Assembly: GCF_037102585.1 (NCBI RefSeq)
Contig: NW_027043821.1
Span: 558,001-622,000, forward strand
From: Saccharomycopsis crataegensis
Taxonomy: Eukaryota; Ascomycota; Saccharomycetes; Ascoideales; Saccharomycopsidaceae
Direction of reading: 5' to 3'
DNA: 64,000 bases
The translations under genes were made by a program, and so were the position numbers. The notes beneath the pieces are model-generated. The model saw only the letters and a program-made list of their open reading frames with translations, had not been told where the DNA came from and did not search any database. Of the stretch, positions 1 to 9,916 are shown one piece after another; position 1 is the stretch's first letter, and every line of letters begins with the position of its first letter.

Positions 1-770
1 CAATGCATCGATTATTAATTTTGAATTATCGTAATGATTCTGGTATCTTGCTGGAGTTCTACCTCTTCTAACACCAATGGGGGTTGGCGGTTGCAAAATT
101 GAATTGAATTTTGGGCTAGTAGAAGAATAAGAAATTTTTTTCAATTCATCAGTGCTATTGGCAAAGGATGATTCGGAATGTATACTGTTAGATTCTTTGG
201 TCAAACTTGCTGAGGAGCTTGTTGAAAATTCGTTGCTGTAAATAGATGGCTTCTTACTCAACGAGTTTTGATACAAGTATTCATTTTCATGGTAATCATT
301 CGCTCTTTGGGTTTCCTCCTGTTCATTCTCTTCCTCATCTTCTTCTTCGACGATTGGTTCATCGGTAGTTGGCGATAATTGTCCAAGGAGAAAACTTTTT
401 CTATTACCTGGAGTATTATACAAACCCAACCCATTAGAAGACGTACTGATGTTCAATTTAGACGTAGGTCCAAGATTTTTGTCTGGCCAAGAAAAATTTA
501 GAGATGAATTACCAAACATATAGTCAAACTCTGGCGCTGATTCAGTTCTTCTGTGGAATCTTTTAGATTTGGCCTTAATGCTTTCATCTACATTGAAATC
601 CAACGCAGCATCAAGATCAATTATTGCTGCTGGCACGCTCTGTTCAACCACTGCAGGACCCGTAGAAAGATAAAACTTAGATTGGCTGAGGCGATTATTA
701 AGTTCATCGGCATCGATCATATCACTGTTGTTGTATGTTGATGGGCCTGAAGATGTATATGAGGAACTGC

Positions 771-810
<40 letters not shown>

Positions 811-1269
811 TGTCGAATTATTACCACTATTGCTATTTTCTGGGGTTGTCTCTGTTGAGGAAACCTCATTTGAGAAAGAATCCACAGAATATTTTGTACT
901 CAAGCTGATGTCGCTCTTTTTTCCATAAACCGACGCATTTTTGGAGTTATTTTCCGGGGCGTTCGGGAAAGAAAACTCCTTATTCGGTACCATAGTTGCC
1001 ATACCATGTATAAGTTCATTTTCTTTGTTATTCAGGTCAGAAGGGTGATTATCAGAAGAAGAAGAAAACCCGCCAAATTTGAAAGCTGGGGGAGTTAGAG
1101 AAGGGGTCATGCTATTGGTATTAGATGAGAAAGTGATTCCCATAGAATCAAAATCGCCAGATATCGCAGCGCTTCTTCTGTGAGCATGGCCGCGCTTCTT
1201 TGGGGGTGGAGGAGACAAAGTGGACTTTTCGGGTAGTGATGAAGCGGTGGTGGACATAGAAGACATCAT
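1..1269 (-). CDS. Ser/Asn-rich low-complexity protein, 3' end outside window
   Basis: The reading frame starts at the ATG ending at 1269 and stays open to base 1, giving 423 codons of a longer protein; the C-terminus lies outside the window. I do not recognise the gene. The N-terminus holds a Pro/Lys/Arg patch followed by GHAHRRSAAISGDFD. A related motif, RFHRRTESAPEFDYMF, occurs about 190 residues later. Both have the R-R-x-S/T form expected for basophilic kinase (PKA-like) or 14-3-3 sites; this is inference. Between them lie a poly-Asn tract from an AAT repeat (about 771-811 on the plus strand) and long Ser/Thr/Asn stretches. An acidic EEEDEENEQEE segment follows, then a PPTPIGVRRGRTPARY segment that looks better conserved. 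No membrane segment or catalytic motif is visible. It is probably a largely disordered regulatory protein. The start is well placed because no in-frame ATG lies further upstream before stops. Confidence 0.7.
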
Positions 1270-2328
1270 GACAGAGTGTGGAATATGAAATTAAATGAGT
1301 TGCAGAGCAAAAAAACAAAAAGGCAGTAAAACAGAAATTTGTAGGATATTGTGAGATATAGAATAGTAGATACTTTGTAAAATCATCAATAACCGCCGGT
1401 GTTCTTTTCAATGACGTTTTTTTTTCTCTGTTTTTTCTCTCTCACTCTCACTCTCTCTCTCCCAAATTTAGGAATTAAAAAGTAGAGGAAGAAAATAAAA
1501 AGGATAATTTAGAAGAAGCAGCAAATAAAGACGATAGGAAATATGGTCAAATCAATAAACGCTGAAGACGATGTAGTAACGAATGGACGCTGTGATCAAA
1601 TCAGCACGAAAAAGCAGGTGGGTCAAACAGATTGTCCTATATTGTGAAAGTCGAAAAAGTAAAACACAACAAACGTTGAGGGGGATAATATTAGTTTGAT
1701 GAATATGATGTTGGGGATGTGCTGCTGACAGTGCAAAGTATCCGAGATATCAGATAGTTTGGTGGTGATTATTGTTTACACGTAGAAAACAAAGCAAAAC
1801 CACGATGGGTGGATGGGGGGAGGAGGAGGGAGGAGAACGCACAAATGGGGGAAGGAAAGAGATGAAAGATGGCAAACAGATTAACTAGTGGGTGAGTCTA
1901 GTTGTTGCTGTTTGTTCTTCAGCAGTAATAAAAAGGGATATCCTTTCTTTGGTGACGATCTTCAGTTTAGTGTCTTGACGTTCAAGAGGTAGGGACAATT
2001 CTCTGTCTTTTTTTTTTCTTTCTTTCTTTCTTTCTTTGTCCCGAAGCACAAATTTTTTGGGTGGGCTGGTGCGGTACGGTGCGGTACGGTGCTGGTGCTG
2101 GTGCTGGTGCTTTTTGTCCGGTTAGGTCAGGGGGAGCAGGCGGGCGGAATGTACGGTGGGGGGCGCACTGCCGAGAAGGTTTTTAATGGTTACTTACGGA
2201 AGGGTTGGAGATCCTGTGGGCTATAAAAAGATTGTTGTTGTTGGTTTTGTGCTGCTTATCTCTGGGCTCATTTGCTATCCGCAATTTGCATTTGCCAATT
2301 AAAGCGTGGTCATGCTGGTCATCAGTGG

Positions 2329-2368
<40 letters not shown>

Positions 2369-3449
2369 CCATATTATATACTGGAAGTAGTCACTTGGTA
2401 ATAATCAGCCAACCACCGAAAACTGCCGTATCCACCATAGTGTTTTTTTGTTATTATTATTACTATTATTATTATGGGTCATATATATATATACAAAAAA
2501 GGGCTATAATAAACAGAAAATTGGTGGCCAAAATTAAGAAAAAGAAAAAAAAAAAAACAGTGCAAGCTGACTTGACTTGTTCCCATTTCGCTGTGGTTTT
2601 GTTCCTCCCAATAACCGTAGTTCTTACCTTAGCTAATGCCCCTCAGAGTCTCTATTGTGGTGCCACACATTAAACTTTGCATGGTACATGAGCCATTAGG
2701 GCTTCTAGAAGGCTGTGTGGTGTCCGGGTGACCACGTCCTGCCGTTATCCCTCACAATTGTACAAACAACAGCAACAACTTCCACCAGGATTAGCTTCTC
2801 ATCATATCATATAGAAATACCACAGTTTACGGTAGGTGCGGTGCGTTTGTGTTTTATTTATACAAAATGTGCTAGTTCTTATCTTATCTTCAAACCACAG
2901 CGCAACTATTCACAATATTATTGTCTACACACTAGCTGGTAATATTTGAAATCGCCTCCCTTTTTCCCATTGCCCTCTCGATGAGATATTATTTTTCATC
3001 CCAGTCCTGTGTTCATTCATTGATGAATAGTAAATAATTGTCACTTTTCCAAATGCCTCCCCATTTCTTTTTTTTTTTTTTTTTGACGTATTTTTGGTTG
3101 TTTTGTTGTTGTTTTTTTTCTGCAAAATGTATGAAAAAGTCTACCTACATCAACAATAATAAATATTCTTTGGGACATCAGGTTTACTTCCACAAAAATA
3201 CTCTCCTCCTTTTTGTCTTTAAGCTGTCTTATGATATTACGATCCGTAATTCATGAGAAATGGGCGACCCACTATAAATCAATAAGATCCATGGATTTGG
3301 TATTTGTTCAGGGTAACGCGCCACTGGGAGGGAGTGGTTTTTTTTTTTTTCTACATCTTCAAACCACGTAAATAGATGTATGTGCTTGAAATAGTCAAAT
3401 TGGTTTAATAACTCCAGTTAAAACCCACACACACATAAACGAATAAAGA
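1270..3449. other. Intergenic region rich in simple repeats
   Basis: About 2.2 kb separate two genes that are transcribed apart, so it holds both promoters. It contains a CT-rich tract near 1430-1460, a TTTC run near 2020-2037, short direct repeats of GCGGTACGGT and GCTGGT between about 2068 and 2112, a TA run at about 2334-2363 and several poly-A/T tracts. The short open frames here are products of low complexity. I see no RNA gene. Confidence 0.6.
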
Positions 3450-4119
3450 ATGGCGCTCCTCAAAAAGATCAATCTCTAGTGTGTATTGCTTTGTCCAATT
3501 TTATTTTTTTTTTTTTAAAAAAAAAAAAAAAAGTGAAAAAAGAATAACTGATTTATTTGATTCTTGCCGATGACATATTCATTCAAATCTACTTTTATTT
3601 TTTTATTGAATTAAATTAAACTAACACATCTTTGGTTCGTCGAATGACCTCAAAGCTAACCTTGATGAGAATTTGTTTTTCATTTTTGAAAGTTTGGGTT
3701 ATGTAGAGAGTTTCAGTCTCATTGATGTGAGATTAGCCCTCGGTATTGGATGCTGTGCCATCAGCGGCGCCACTTTCTATTTGGATAAACATTCCGAGTT
3801 CAAAGAATCCATCAATTTGGTGGCTGCTGCCATAGTACTCTACTCAATTCTTGCCTCTGTTTTATGGGGCTGGTCTAAATTCGTGGAAAAAAACATCAAG
3901 TTTGTGGGCTACAAGAAATCCCAGAAACTCATATTTAAATCCAGTGCGAACAAGACTGACAATTTGTACAGCTACGAAATCAAAATTGGTGACAACGAAC
4001 CGATAATTGGGAGCATTGAATACAACAAAGTTTTCAATGAAAATGGATTTTTAGATTTTGAAGAATTCAAAGGGTATCTCACAAAAGAAGTTGAGAAGAT
4101 TGACAAAAAGAAACAATGA
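3450..4119 (+). CDS. SPC2: Signal peptidase complex subunit 2 (SPC2), spliced
   Basis: Non-catalytic ER-membrane subunit of the signal peptidase complex. Exon 1 is 3450-3478 (MALLKKINLY begins the protein) and exon 2 is 3636-4119, giving 170 residues against 178 in S. cerevisiae. The junction INLY/SSNDLKANLDE aligns without gaps to yeast Spc2 INVYSIPELNQALDE as I recall it, which fixes both exons. Two hydrophobic segments at about residues 41-60 and 71-90 form the family's membrane hairpin. Downstream are the typical VFNENGFLDFEEF stretch and a Lys-rich tail. The intron is odd: its donor is GTGTGT and, on the only frame that preserves the protein, its acceptor is TTTGG rather than AG. The CTAAC branch-like motif at 3620-3624 is correctly placed. 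The next AG (3654-3655) gives the wrong phase. Either a rare GG acceptor is used, or this is an A-to-G change or sequence error. Confidence 0.85.
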
Positions 4120-4429
4120 ATTGATATTTGAGAACTGTGGTTTTGACTTCCATATTATTATTACTCAAATCTGTTTGTTTGTTTGTTTGTTTGTTTGTTT
4201 CTTGCCTCTATTGATCTGGGCTCTAAATATGACTTTTTTGTGCGACGAGAAAATCAATCTTCCTCACTTAAAACTGACATGACATTATTCATGAAATGAC
4301 GGGCAGGCTATTTTGTAATAAATAAGTATTAAAAATATTAATTACCAAAAAACTTGTCATATTTATTTACAGCCTATTTTTTAATTATGACTTTTTTAAT
4401 ATTAATGCAGAGATGAGAAAAAAAGAAAA

Positions 4430-4478
<49 letters not shown>

Positions 4479-4750
4479 TAATTTCAACACATAAACTAAT
4501 AAACTTCACACACACACACAAAGAAAAGAAAAAAAGAATAGAATGGGGAAAAAAAAAATGACAATCAATATCTTATATTACATAAATACGACAACCACCT
4601 CGACCACTGATAATCTACCGGCTTCTAGTTATCATTAGAAACCCACGATAAAACAAAACTCAAGTTGTTTGTTTTGTTTTGTTTTTTTGACTCGAAAACC
4701 CCTCACTCTAATAAACAAAAAATATAGATCCACAACAATTATACTTCCGA
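4120..4750. other. Convergent intergenic region, SPC2/FCF1
   Basis: It holds the 3' regions of two converging genes: a GTTT run at about 4171-4200, an ATA microsatellite, and A-rich sequence suited to poly(A) signals. No gene is seen. Confidence 0.6.
4431..4477. repeat. (ATA)n microsatellite
   Basis: An uninterrupted run of about 47 bp of the trinucleotide ATA/TAA lies in the 3' intergenic region between SPC2 and FCF1. Such tracts are prone to length change. Confidence 0.95.
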
Positions 4751-5320
4751 TTAAAAAGCATCAGGCAATCTTTCAATCTCGTATTTCTTTTTCCCAGCAT
4801 ACATGATTGGAATCCCCGGCACTTTTCTAATTCTTCTCTTCAAATCAGCATCATTAGTAGCCACGATATAACACTTGTGCTGCATAACTCGGCTCACCAA
4901 ACAGTCATCGGCATATGTACCTTTGTGTGAGCAGCTCAATCTTTTAATTCTTGCGTCCTTAGCCAATCTCAAAGCGATTCTGAATTTTGGTCCCAATTTC
5001 TCAAGTTCGGCCATCACACAATCAGTAATGATCGGAATACATTTCGCATAAAGACAATCCATCATCCCACGCACAAGATCAATCTTTTTTTGGATCGAAA
5101 AGTTGATGAAATTGGTATCGATAAGCACTTGATATGGAGGCTTTATGGCCTCGTTATATTGGAAGAAAAGCGCCGATGACACTTGGGGAACCTCTTTTAC
5201 GAGTTCTTCATCTTTAGGAGGTTTTGGGCCTTTTGCCTGGTTTTCTTTGAGACGAGCGTCCTTCTTGGATATAAGAATCTTCTTCTGAGCGAACTTTCTG
5301 GTCTTTGAATGCTTCCCCAT
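4751..5320 (-). CDS. FCF1: PIN-domain small-subunit processome protein Fcf1
   Basis: Essential nucleolar factor for early pre-rRNA cleavage at sites A0, A1 and A2 and 18S rRNA production, within the SSU processome. The protein has 189 residues, the same as the S. cerevisiae protein, and is nearly collinear with it. A basic N-terminus is followed by the signature [20 protein letters not shown]. The PIN domain includes [24 protein letters not shown] and THE conserved [11 protein letters not shown] and [12 protein letters not shown] segments, which hold the acidic residues of the fold. It starts at the ATG at 5320 and needs no intron. It converges with SPC2 and diverges from BCP1. Confidence 0.97.
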   Translation of the reverse strand: MGKHSKTRKFAQKKILISKKDARLKENQAKGPKPPKDEELVKEVPQVSSALFFQYNEAIKPPYQVLIDTNFINFSIQKKIDLVRGMMDCLYAKCIPIITDCVMAELEKLGPKFRIALRLAKDARIKRLSCSHKGTYADDCLVSRVMQHKCYIVATNDADLKRRIRKVPGIPIMYAGKKKYEIERLPDAF

Positions 5321-5785
5321 TATTAGCTATTATATTTATCGTCTTAAACACTGCCCTAAGAGAATGGAAAAAAAAATTTTCTGTATGATATGAATTTGGT
5401 ATTATAAAAAAAAAAAAAAAAAAAAAAATTGAAAAACGTGATATTTTTGAGATGAGGTAGGAGCTATCAGACAAGACTATTGGGCAATTTTTAGGATGAT
5501 TTCCATTTCTCTAAAATTGTGAAGCGTAAATGACATTCTAATATTCAATGACTGTGTATTGTCTGTTTTTACTGGCTTTCCTGTGATTTTTTTTTTTGCT
5601 TAATGATGTAGAAAATCCTATTAAATTATTACGAATCAATCATGGCAGAGGTTTCATGCAATGACTTTTTTTTTTTTCTCACGCGAAAAATTTTTGGATG
5701 GTTAACAGTAACAGGCAGGAGAAAACCAACCCCAGATTACCTAATCTTAAGGATAAAACCCCCTCCTCCACAAAGATTTAAAATC
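5321..5785. other. Divergent promoter, FCF1/BCP1
   Basis: About 465 bp are shared by the two divergent genes. Poly-A/T tracts lie at about 5407-5428, 5587-5596 and 5668-5678; such tracts are typical nucleosome-depleting elements of yeast promoters. An ATG at 5642 is in frame with BCP1, but it reads through promoter-like sequence and is not needed for the conserved protein. Confidence 0.55.
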
Positions 5786-6727
5786 ATGCCAAAGAGAACT
5801 GCTTCTGAAAAAGACCAGGAAGAAAAGCTTTCAAAGAAAGTTATCCAAGATGAAATTGAGTTCAGTGATGATGATGAAGAACTAGATAGCGATGAAGACA
5901 ATGAGGGTGAAGGCGACGACAATGAAATAATAAATGTCGATTTCGATTTCTTCGACTTAAACCCAGAAATTGATTTCCACGGGTTCAGAACTTTCCTCAA
6001 ACAACTATTTGGTGATGACTACAAGAAGTTTGACTTATCTGGCTTGGCCAACATCATTTTGGATCCTAAGAATACCAGTATTGGAAGCACAATTAAGACC
6101 GATGGTAAAGACGGCGACCCATTAGCCTTGTTGGCCCTTATGAACTTAAAGAATTATAAGAAATCTCTGTCATTGAATACTTTGATCGAATATCTTGTAA
6201 CCAAAGCCCAAGGAAATCCAGAATTTTATATTATATTGAAGAAAGTGTTAGGAATGAACGGTGGAGAAAAAGTCGGGTTGATTATAAATGAAAGAATCAT
6301 CAATGTTCCTGTGGAAGTCACTCCTCCTTTGTTCAAGCTTATGATGGAAGAAGTCAACAAGCAAGAGCCAGATTTGAAATATTTCTTGATCATTTCTAAA
6401 GTGTACAAGCTTGTGGCTAGTCAACTTAGTGATGATTCCGATTCTGACTCTGATGACAACAGTAACAAAAATAACAAGGCAAAGAAGGTAAAGAAGAACT
6501 CGGAGAACCAGGAAGAGTTCGACTATTTCCATTACGAGGACATGATATTCGAAAAAAATGCCATGAAGTTCGACAAGTTCAAATACGATAATAAGTTGCA
6601 AGATACCGACTCCAGAAGAGTTTTCTCAGAATATGGTATTGATCCTTATTTGAGTTTGATTTTGATTGAAAAATCAAAACTTGAAAGTAGTATTCCTCAA
6701 TTAGAAGAAGCTTTCAAGCCATTCTAA
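5786..6727 (+). CDS. BCP1: Bcp1, nuclear chaperone/export protein (BCCIP family)
   Basis: BCCIP-family protein. In S. cerevisiae it is essential, acting in nuclear export of the lipid kinase Mss4 and as chaperone of ribosomal protein Rpl23. I place the start at 5786 (MPKRTASEKD), giving 313 residues against 283 in yeast. The in-frame ATG at 5642 would add a 48-residue unconserved leader rich in Phe and Pro. After a Lys-rich, strongly acidic N-terminus (about residues 30-55) comes the family motif NVDFDFFDLNPEIDFHGFR, then STIKTDGKDGDPLALL. A Ser/Asp-rich insert (SDDSDSDSDDNSNKNN) interrupts the C-terminal half before the conserved FDYFHYEDMIFEKNA block. Confidence 0.95.
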   Translation: MPKRTASEKDQEEKLSKKVIQDEIEFSDDDEELDSDEDNEGEGDDNEIINVDFDFFDLNPEIDFHGFRTFLKQLFGDDYKKFDLSGLANIILDPKNTSIGSTIKTDGKDGDPLALLALMNLKNYKKSLSLNTLIEYLVTKAQGNPEFYIILKKVLGMNGGEKVGLIINERIINVPVEVTPPLFKLMMEEVNKQEPDLKYFLIISKVYKLVASQLSDDSDSDSDDNSNKNNKAKKVKKNSENQEEFDYFHYEDMIFEKNAMKFDKFKYDNKLQDTDSRRVFSEYGIDPYLSLILIEKSKLESSIPQLEEAFKPF

Positions 6728-7009
6728 GGTAATTATGGTGAGACCTATATATATTTTTAATGTTACAGTCGGTTGATTTTTGCTTTTATGAGTTGGATGT
6801 AGTGTAAAATGATTATTCTAATTATTATGTATATCAATCGATATATGGAAGAGAGCTCCCAGATCATGTGCGTTTTTCTGGTGCTTTTTTTGAAAGTGAC
6901 GGAGTTTTGGAGCACCCATTTATTTAACTTTGCCACAAATAAATGCAAAATACGATTGACCTCAATCATTTTATGTTATAAAAAAAAGACCAGAAAGAAC
7001 TATCAAAGT

Positions 7010-9550
7010 ATGGCCTCCTCAAATATTGATGTGGACAAAATGTCTGAAAAAGACATGGTTCATTTGTTGAAAGAAATGGGGTTTGCTCAAGAGAAGTTAG
7101 TGCAAGAAGCGGCAAAAGTAAGTAGTTAAAGATATCTATCTCTCAGCTTGCTACCAAAATATGGTGGCATTGTCTATTAAGTGATTTCTCTCAAAATTTA
7201 CTTTATACTAACATTACCTTCTTGAGAGCTCCGGTGGTGATCTTTATCAAGCGTTGGCATATTTAGAAGCATATCAAAGCCCAAAACCCTCGGTGGCGGT
7301 AAGCATATTTGTTCTTTTCTTTTGATATATACATATATATGATGATGAATCATATTGTTTTTGGGTTGTCCCATTTTTTTATTTTTTTTTTTTTTTTGAC
7401 AGGTGTTTTGTGTTTGATTTACTAACATTTTCTTCCAGGACCAAGATCTTATTGATTTAGACGAACCAGAATTATCACATAAAGCATCACATCTTACCTG
7501 TTTCGATCAGCCGCAAAATGAGCTAAGGAATGATTTGAGTTATGACGACGTCAAAAATCCGACAATTGAGGAAAACTACGACGAAAGTGATGCGGAATTT
7601 ACAAACGCTGTTTGGCAATCGAATATTAGAGTAGAACATGCCACTAGTGAACAAGAATATAGGGAAGAAATACCCGTAAGTGTCTTGAATCATGATTCCC
7701 TGGGGGATGGCTATAATGCTGATTATAACAACCGGTATTCATACGTTAATGATGGTTACAATTCATATGGAGAGAATTATTCTTCTCAATGCCAACCTGG
7801 GAATCTTATAGCCGAAAAGCAAAAGTCTATATTTGAAGACTGTTCCAAGTTTAAATGCGACCAGGTACCTCTGGTGATTACCCCGGTTGATACCCCATTT
7901 TTTGAAAATTACTTTGTGTATGTAATTATGATATTTCATGAGATCCCAAGTTTACGAAATATCCTACTATCCAAAGGATTCGAATCATATGGATACCGTG
8001 CAAATTGGTGGAAGGATGAGATTATTAGTCTCCCGCCGGATGTCACTAATGGTGGTGGTGATGCTTCATCTAACAATTTGAAATTCTTGATGGAAATTCA
8101 AAGACTATTGGGGTTTTTGGATGGAAATTATTCCAAGCGATCTTTTGCGTCTACAAAATCGTACACAAGATCTCTTCCTTCGAATATCACTAGTGATTTG
8201 GAAACTGAGCCAATATCTGATGTTTTCCATTCATTTTATGAGACCATCATCGCCCAACTTAGTGAAATGAGACCTGAAATTTCGGAAGTCGTCTCGAATT
8301 TATTCAACTCAAAAATTTCTACTGAAGATGATCATACCCTGGTGTTTGTGATCGAGAGTGATGTGGTTAAACCAAACTTTTATGAGACTTTGCATAATTT
8401 ATTTTGGCAAGAGAGCTTACAAGGGTTGGGGATAATTTATTTTGAAAAATTATCAGACATCATCACGGTGTCGTACCAAGGGTTTGAGCCTTCATATTCT
8501 TCTTCTTCGGGGCTTATTATTGAAGCACTATTTTACCCGCAAATCTACACTAAGAAATATGAAGCGTTGATTAGACAAATGGTTCAAAAGCAATTTGAAA
8601 AAGCAAGAAAAATTCAGGAATATTCTTCTGTCAATGGTTCATTAGTGGCATTCCAAGGTAAACGAGTGAAGACATTTTTGAAAGGGGCAATTGATCATCT
8701 TGTCGAATTGAATGATGGGGAAGTTGATAATGATTTATTTGAAGCAATAGAGGATTTGAACTTATTGGAGGAAAATATCAATGACAAAGGAGTCGAAATC
8801 AGTTCGGAAAAGGAAAAACTCGAGAAGGAGTCGTCAACTATTGATATTTCTAACATTGAAAATATTTTGAATTTCATTAAGAATTTGCCTAAACAGGATA
8901 AAACAGGAGACCAAGCAGATCAAGGGGAAATCAATAATAATGATTCGAAAGACGGGTGCTTGATGTTCGAAGACTATCAAGAGATTTTGGACAACCCATA
9001 CTGCTTGACGGGTGTGATAATCAACGAAGTGGAATTTTATTATTTGCTCAATTCGTCACACCCATTGTTTCCTGGTGTTTGGGTACATTTGCATTATGAA
9101 GGTGATCCGAAAACTACCAATTTCCACGCCCAAGCTTCGGATTTTCAAACCATCAGAAACCGAGTTGAAGAAATATCTAAACTTGGCACCGAAGATAACT
9201 TGGTGTTGATATATGCTAAAAAAGCGTTTGTCTCTGAAGATAAGCAATCCGAAATCCCCCCAGCGTTGAAAGAATTTCTAGAGAAAGATAATCAAAATCT
9301 TGATGCTACCGTTCAAGAATGGGAAAAAAGTCAAGAGATCGTTAATTATGAAAAAGGTAGAGCTTCTGATTTAACTGAAGATGATGAGGAAAGTGAGGAG
9401 ATGGATTATGTTAATGACACCGATGATGTGATTGTCACTTCTAAAAGTTTAATCGTGGAGCCATTGAAGGATCAGAACCATGCTCCTGCTGCAAACTCCA
9501 AAGGAAACAATAATATCGATCCCGTTGTATCAGGAACTTCAAATTCATAG
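7010..9550 (+). CDS. RUP1: UBA-domain protein, probable Rup1 homologue, three exons
   Basis: Exons are 7010-7117, 7227-7298 and 7439-9550, giving 763 residues. Splicing joins DMVHLLKEMGFAQEKLVQEA to SSGGDLYQALAYLEAYQS, which together form a UBA domain (about residues 11-57) with the MGF loop and a C-terminal AxxYL helix. Without splicing this domain is broken. A central region (about residues 180-400) contains TPVDTPFFENYFVYVIMIFH, EIPSLRNILL and an ANWWKDEI motif. These resemble the fungal Rup1/UBA-UIM family; Rup1 binds ubiquitin and links Rsp5 ligase to Ubp2. An acidic coiled-coil-like stretch (about 410-470) and an acidic tail follow. No Cys-box/His-box of a ubiquitin protease is evident. 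Both introns have CTAAC branch motifs. The first ends in GAG, a weak acceptor, but no other choice keeps the frame. The UBA assignment is firm; the Rup1 assignment is from memory of the family. Confidence 0.7.
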
Positions 9551-9797
9551 GCGGGTCCTCCAAGAAATTTGAACGTTGAAAATGAACATTTGAAACCAAC
9601 GTGATCGATGCCTGGAATGATCTGATATATTAGTATTTTTTTCAGTATTAAAAAAATACACAAATGAGTATTAAAGGGATGAAAAAGTATGGTATCTGTA
9701 GAAATATTTTTTAATATTCAAATTCATTAAAAAAGAGGAAGGGAAAAAAAAAAAATGAAGAATTAATTAAGGTTGGTGCATGGGGAAAAAAAAATAT

Positions 9798-9916
9798 TGA
9801 AGGATGCGAGATTCGAACTCGCGCATCTTACGATAATCGATTACTCAACTGCTTAAGCAGAAGAAGAACAAGAACATTCTTGAGTCGATCGCCTTAGACC
9901 GCTCGGCCAACCCTCC
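9798..9916 (-). tRNA. tRNA-Leu(CAA) with 37-nt intron
   Basis: Read on the minus strand, the gene begins GGAGGGTTGGCCGAGCGGTC (at 9916) and ends ATCCTTC plus discriminator A at 9798. The seven acceptor pairs close with two G-U pairs. The A box, B box (GTTCGAATC), five-pair anticodon stem ATCGA/TCGAT and a long class II variable arm (TATCGTAAGATGC, shared with yeast tRNA-Leu) are all present. The anticodon CAA is at 9880-9882. The intron is 9842-9878, one base 3' of the anticodon, which is the standard site for Leu(CAA) in yeasts. The mature tRNA body is 82 nt and it reads TTG, by far the commonest Leu codon in the neighbouring genes. Confidence 0.96.

Noticed and set aside
3656-3672. Use of the AG at 3654-3655 as the SPC2 acceptor
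   Set aside because: It needs exon 1 to end in phase 1. The exon ends in phase 2, and joining it there gives an immediate stop and loses the conserved SSNDLKA block.
5642-5785. In-frame 48-codon N-terminal extension of BCP1 from the ATG at 5642
   Set aside because: The extension is Phe/Pro-rich and overlaps a promoter T-tract; the family starts near MPKRTASEKD.
7535-7600. Start of the Rup1-like protein at 7535
   Set aside because: There is no ATG there, and upstream exons supply an intact UBA domain in the same frame.
9842-9878. Reading the tRNA as tRNA-Ser because of its long variable arm
   Set aside because: Leu tRNAs are also class II. The anticodon CAA, the intron site and the variable-arm sequence match yeast tRNA-Leu(CAA).
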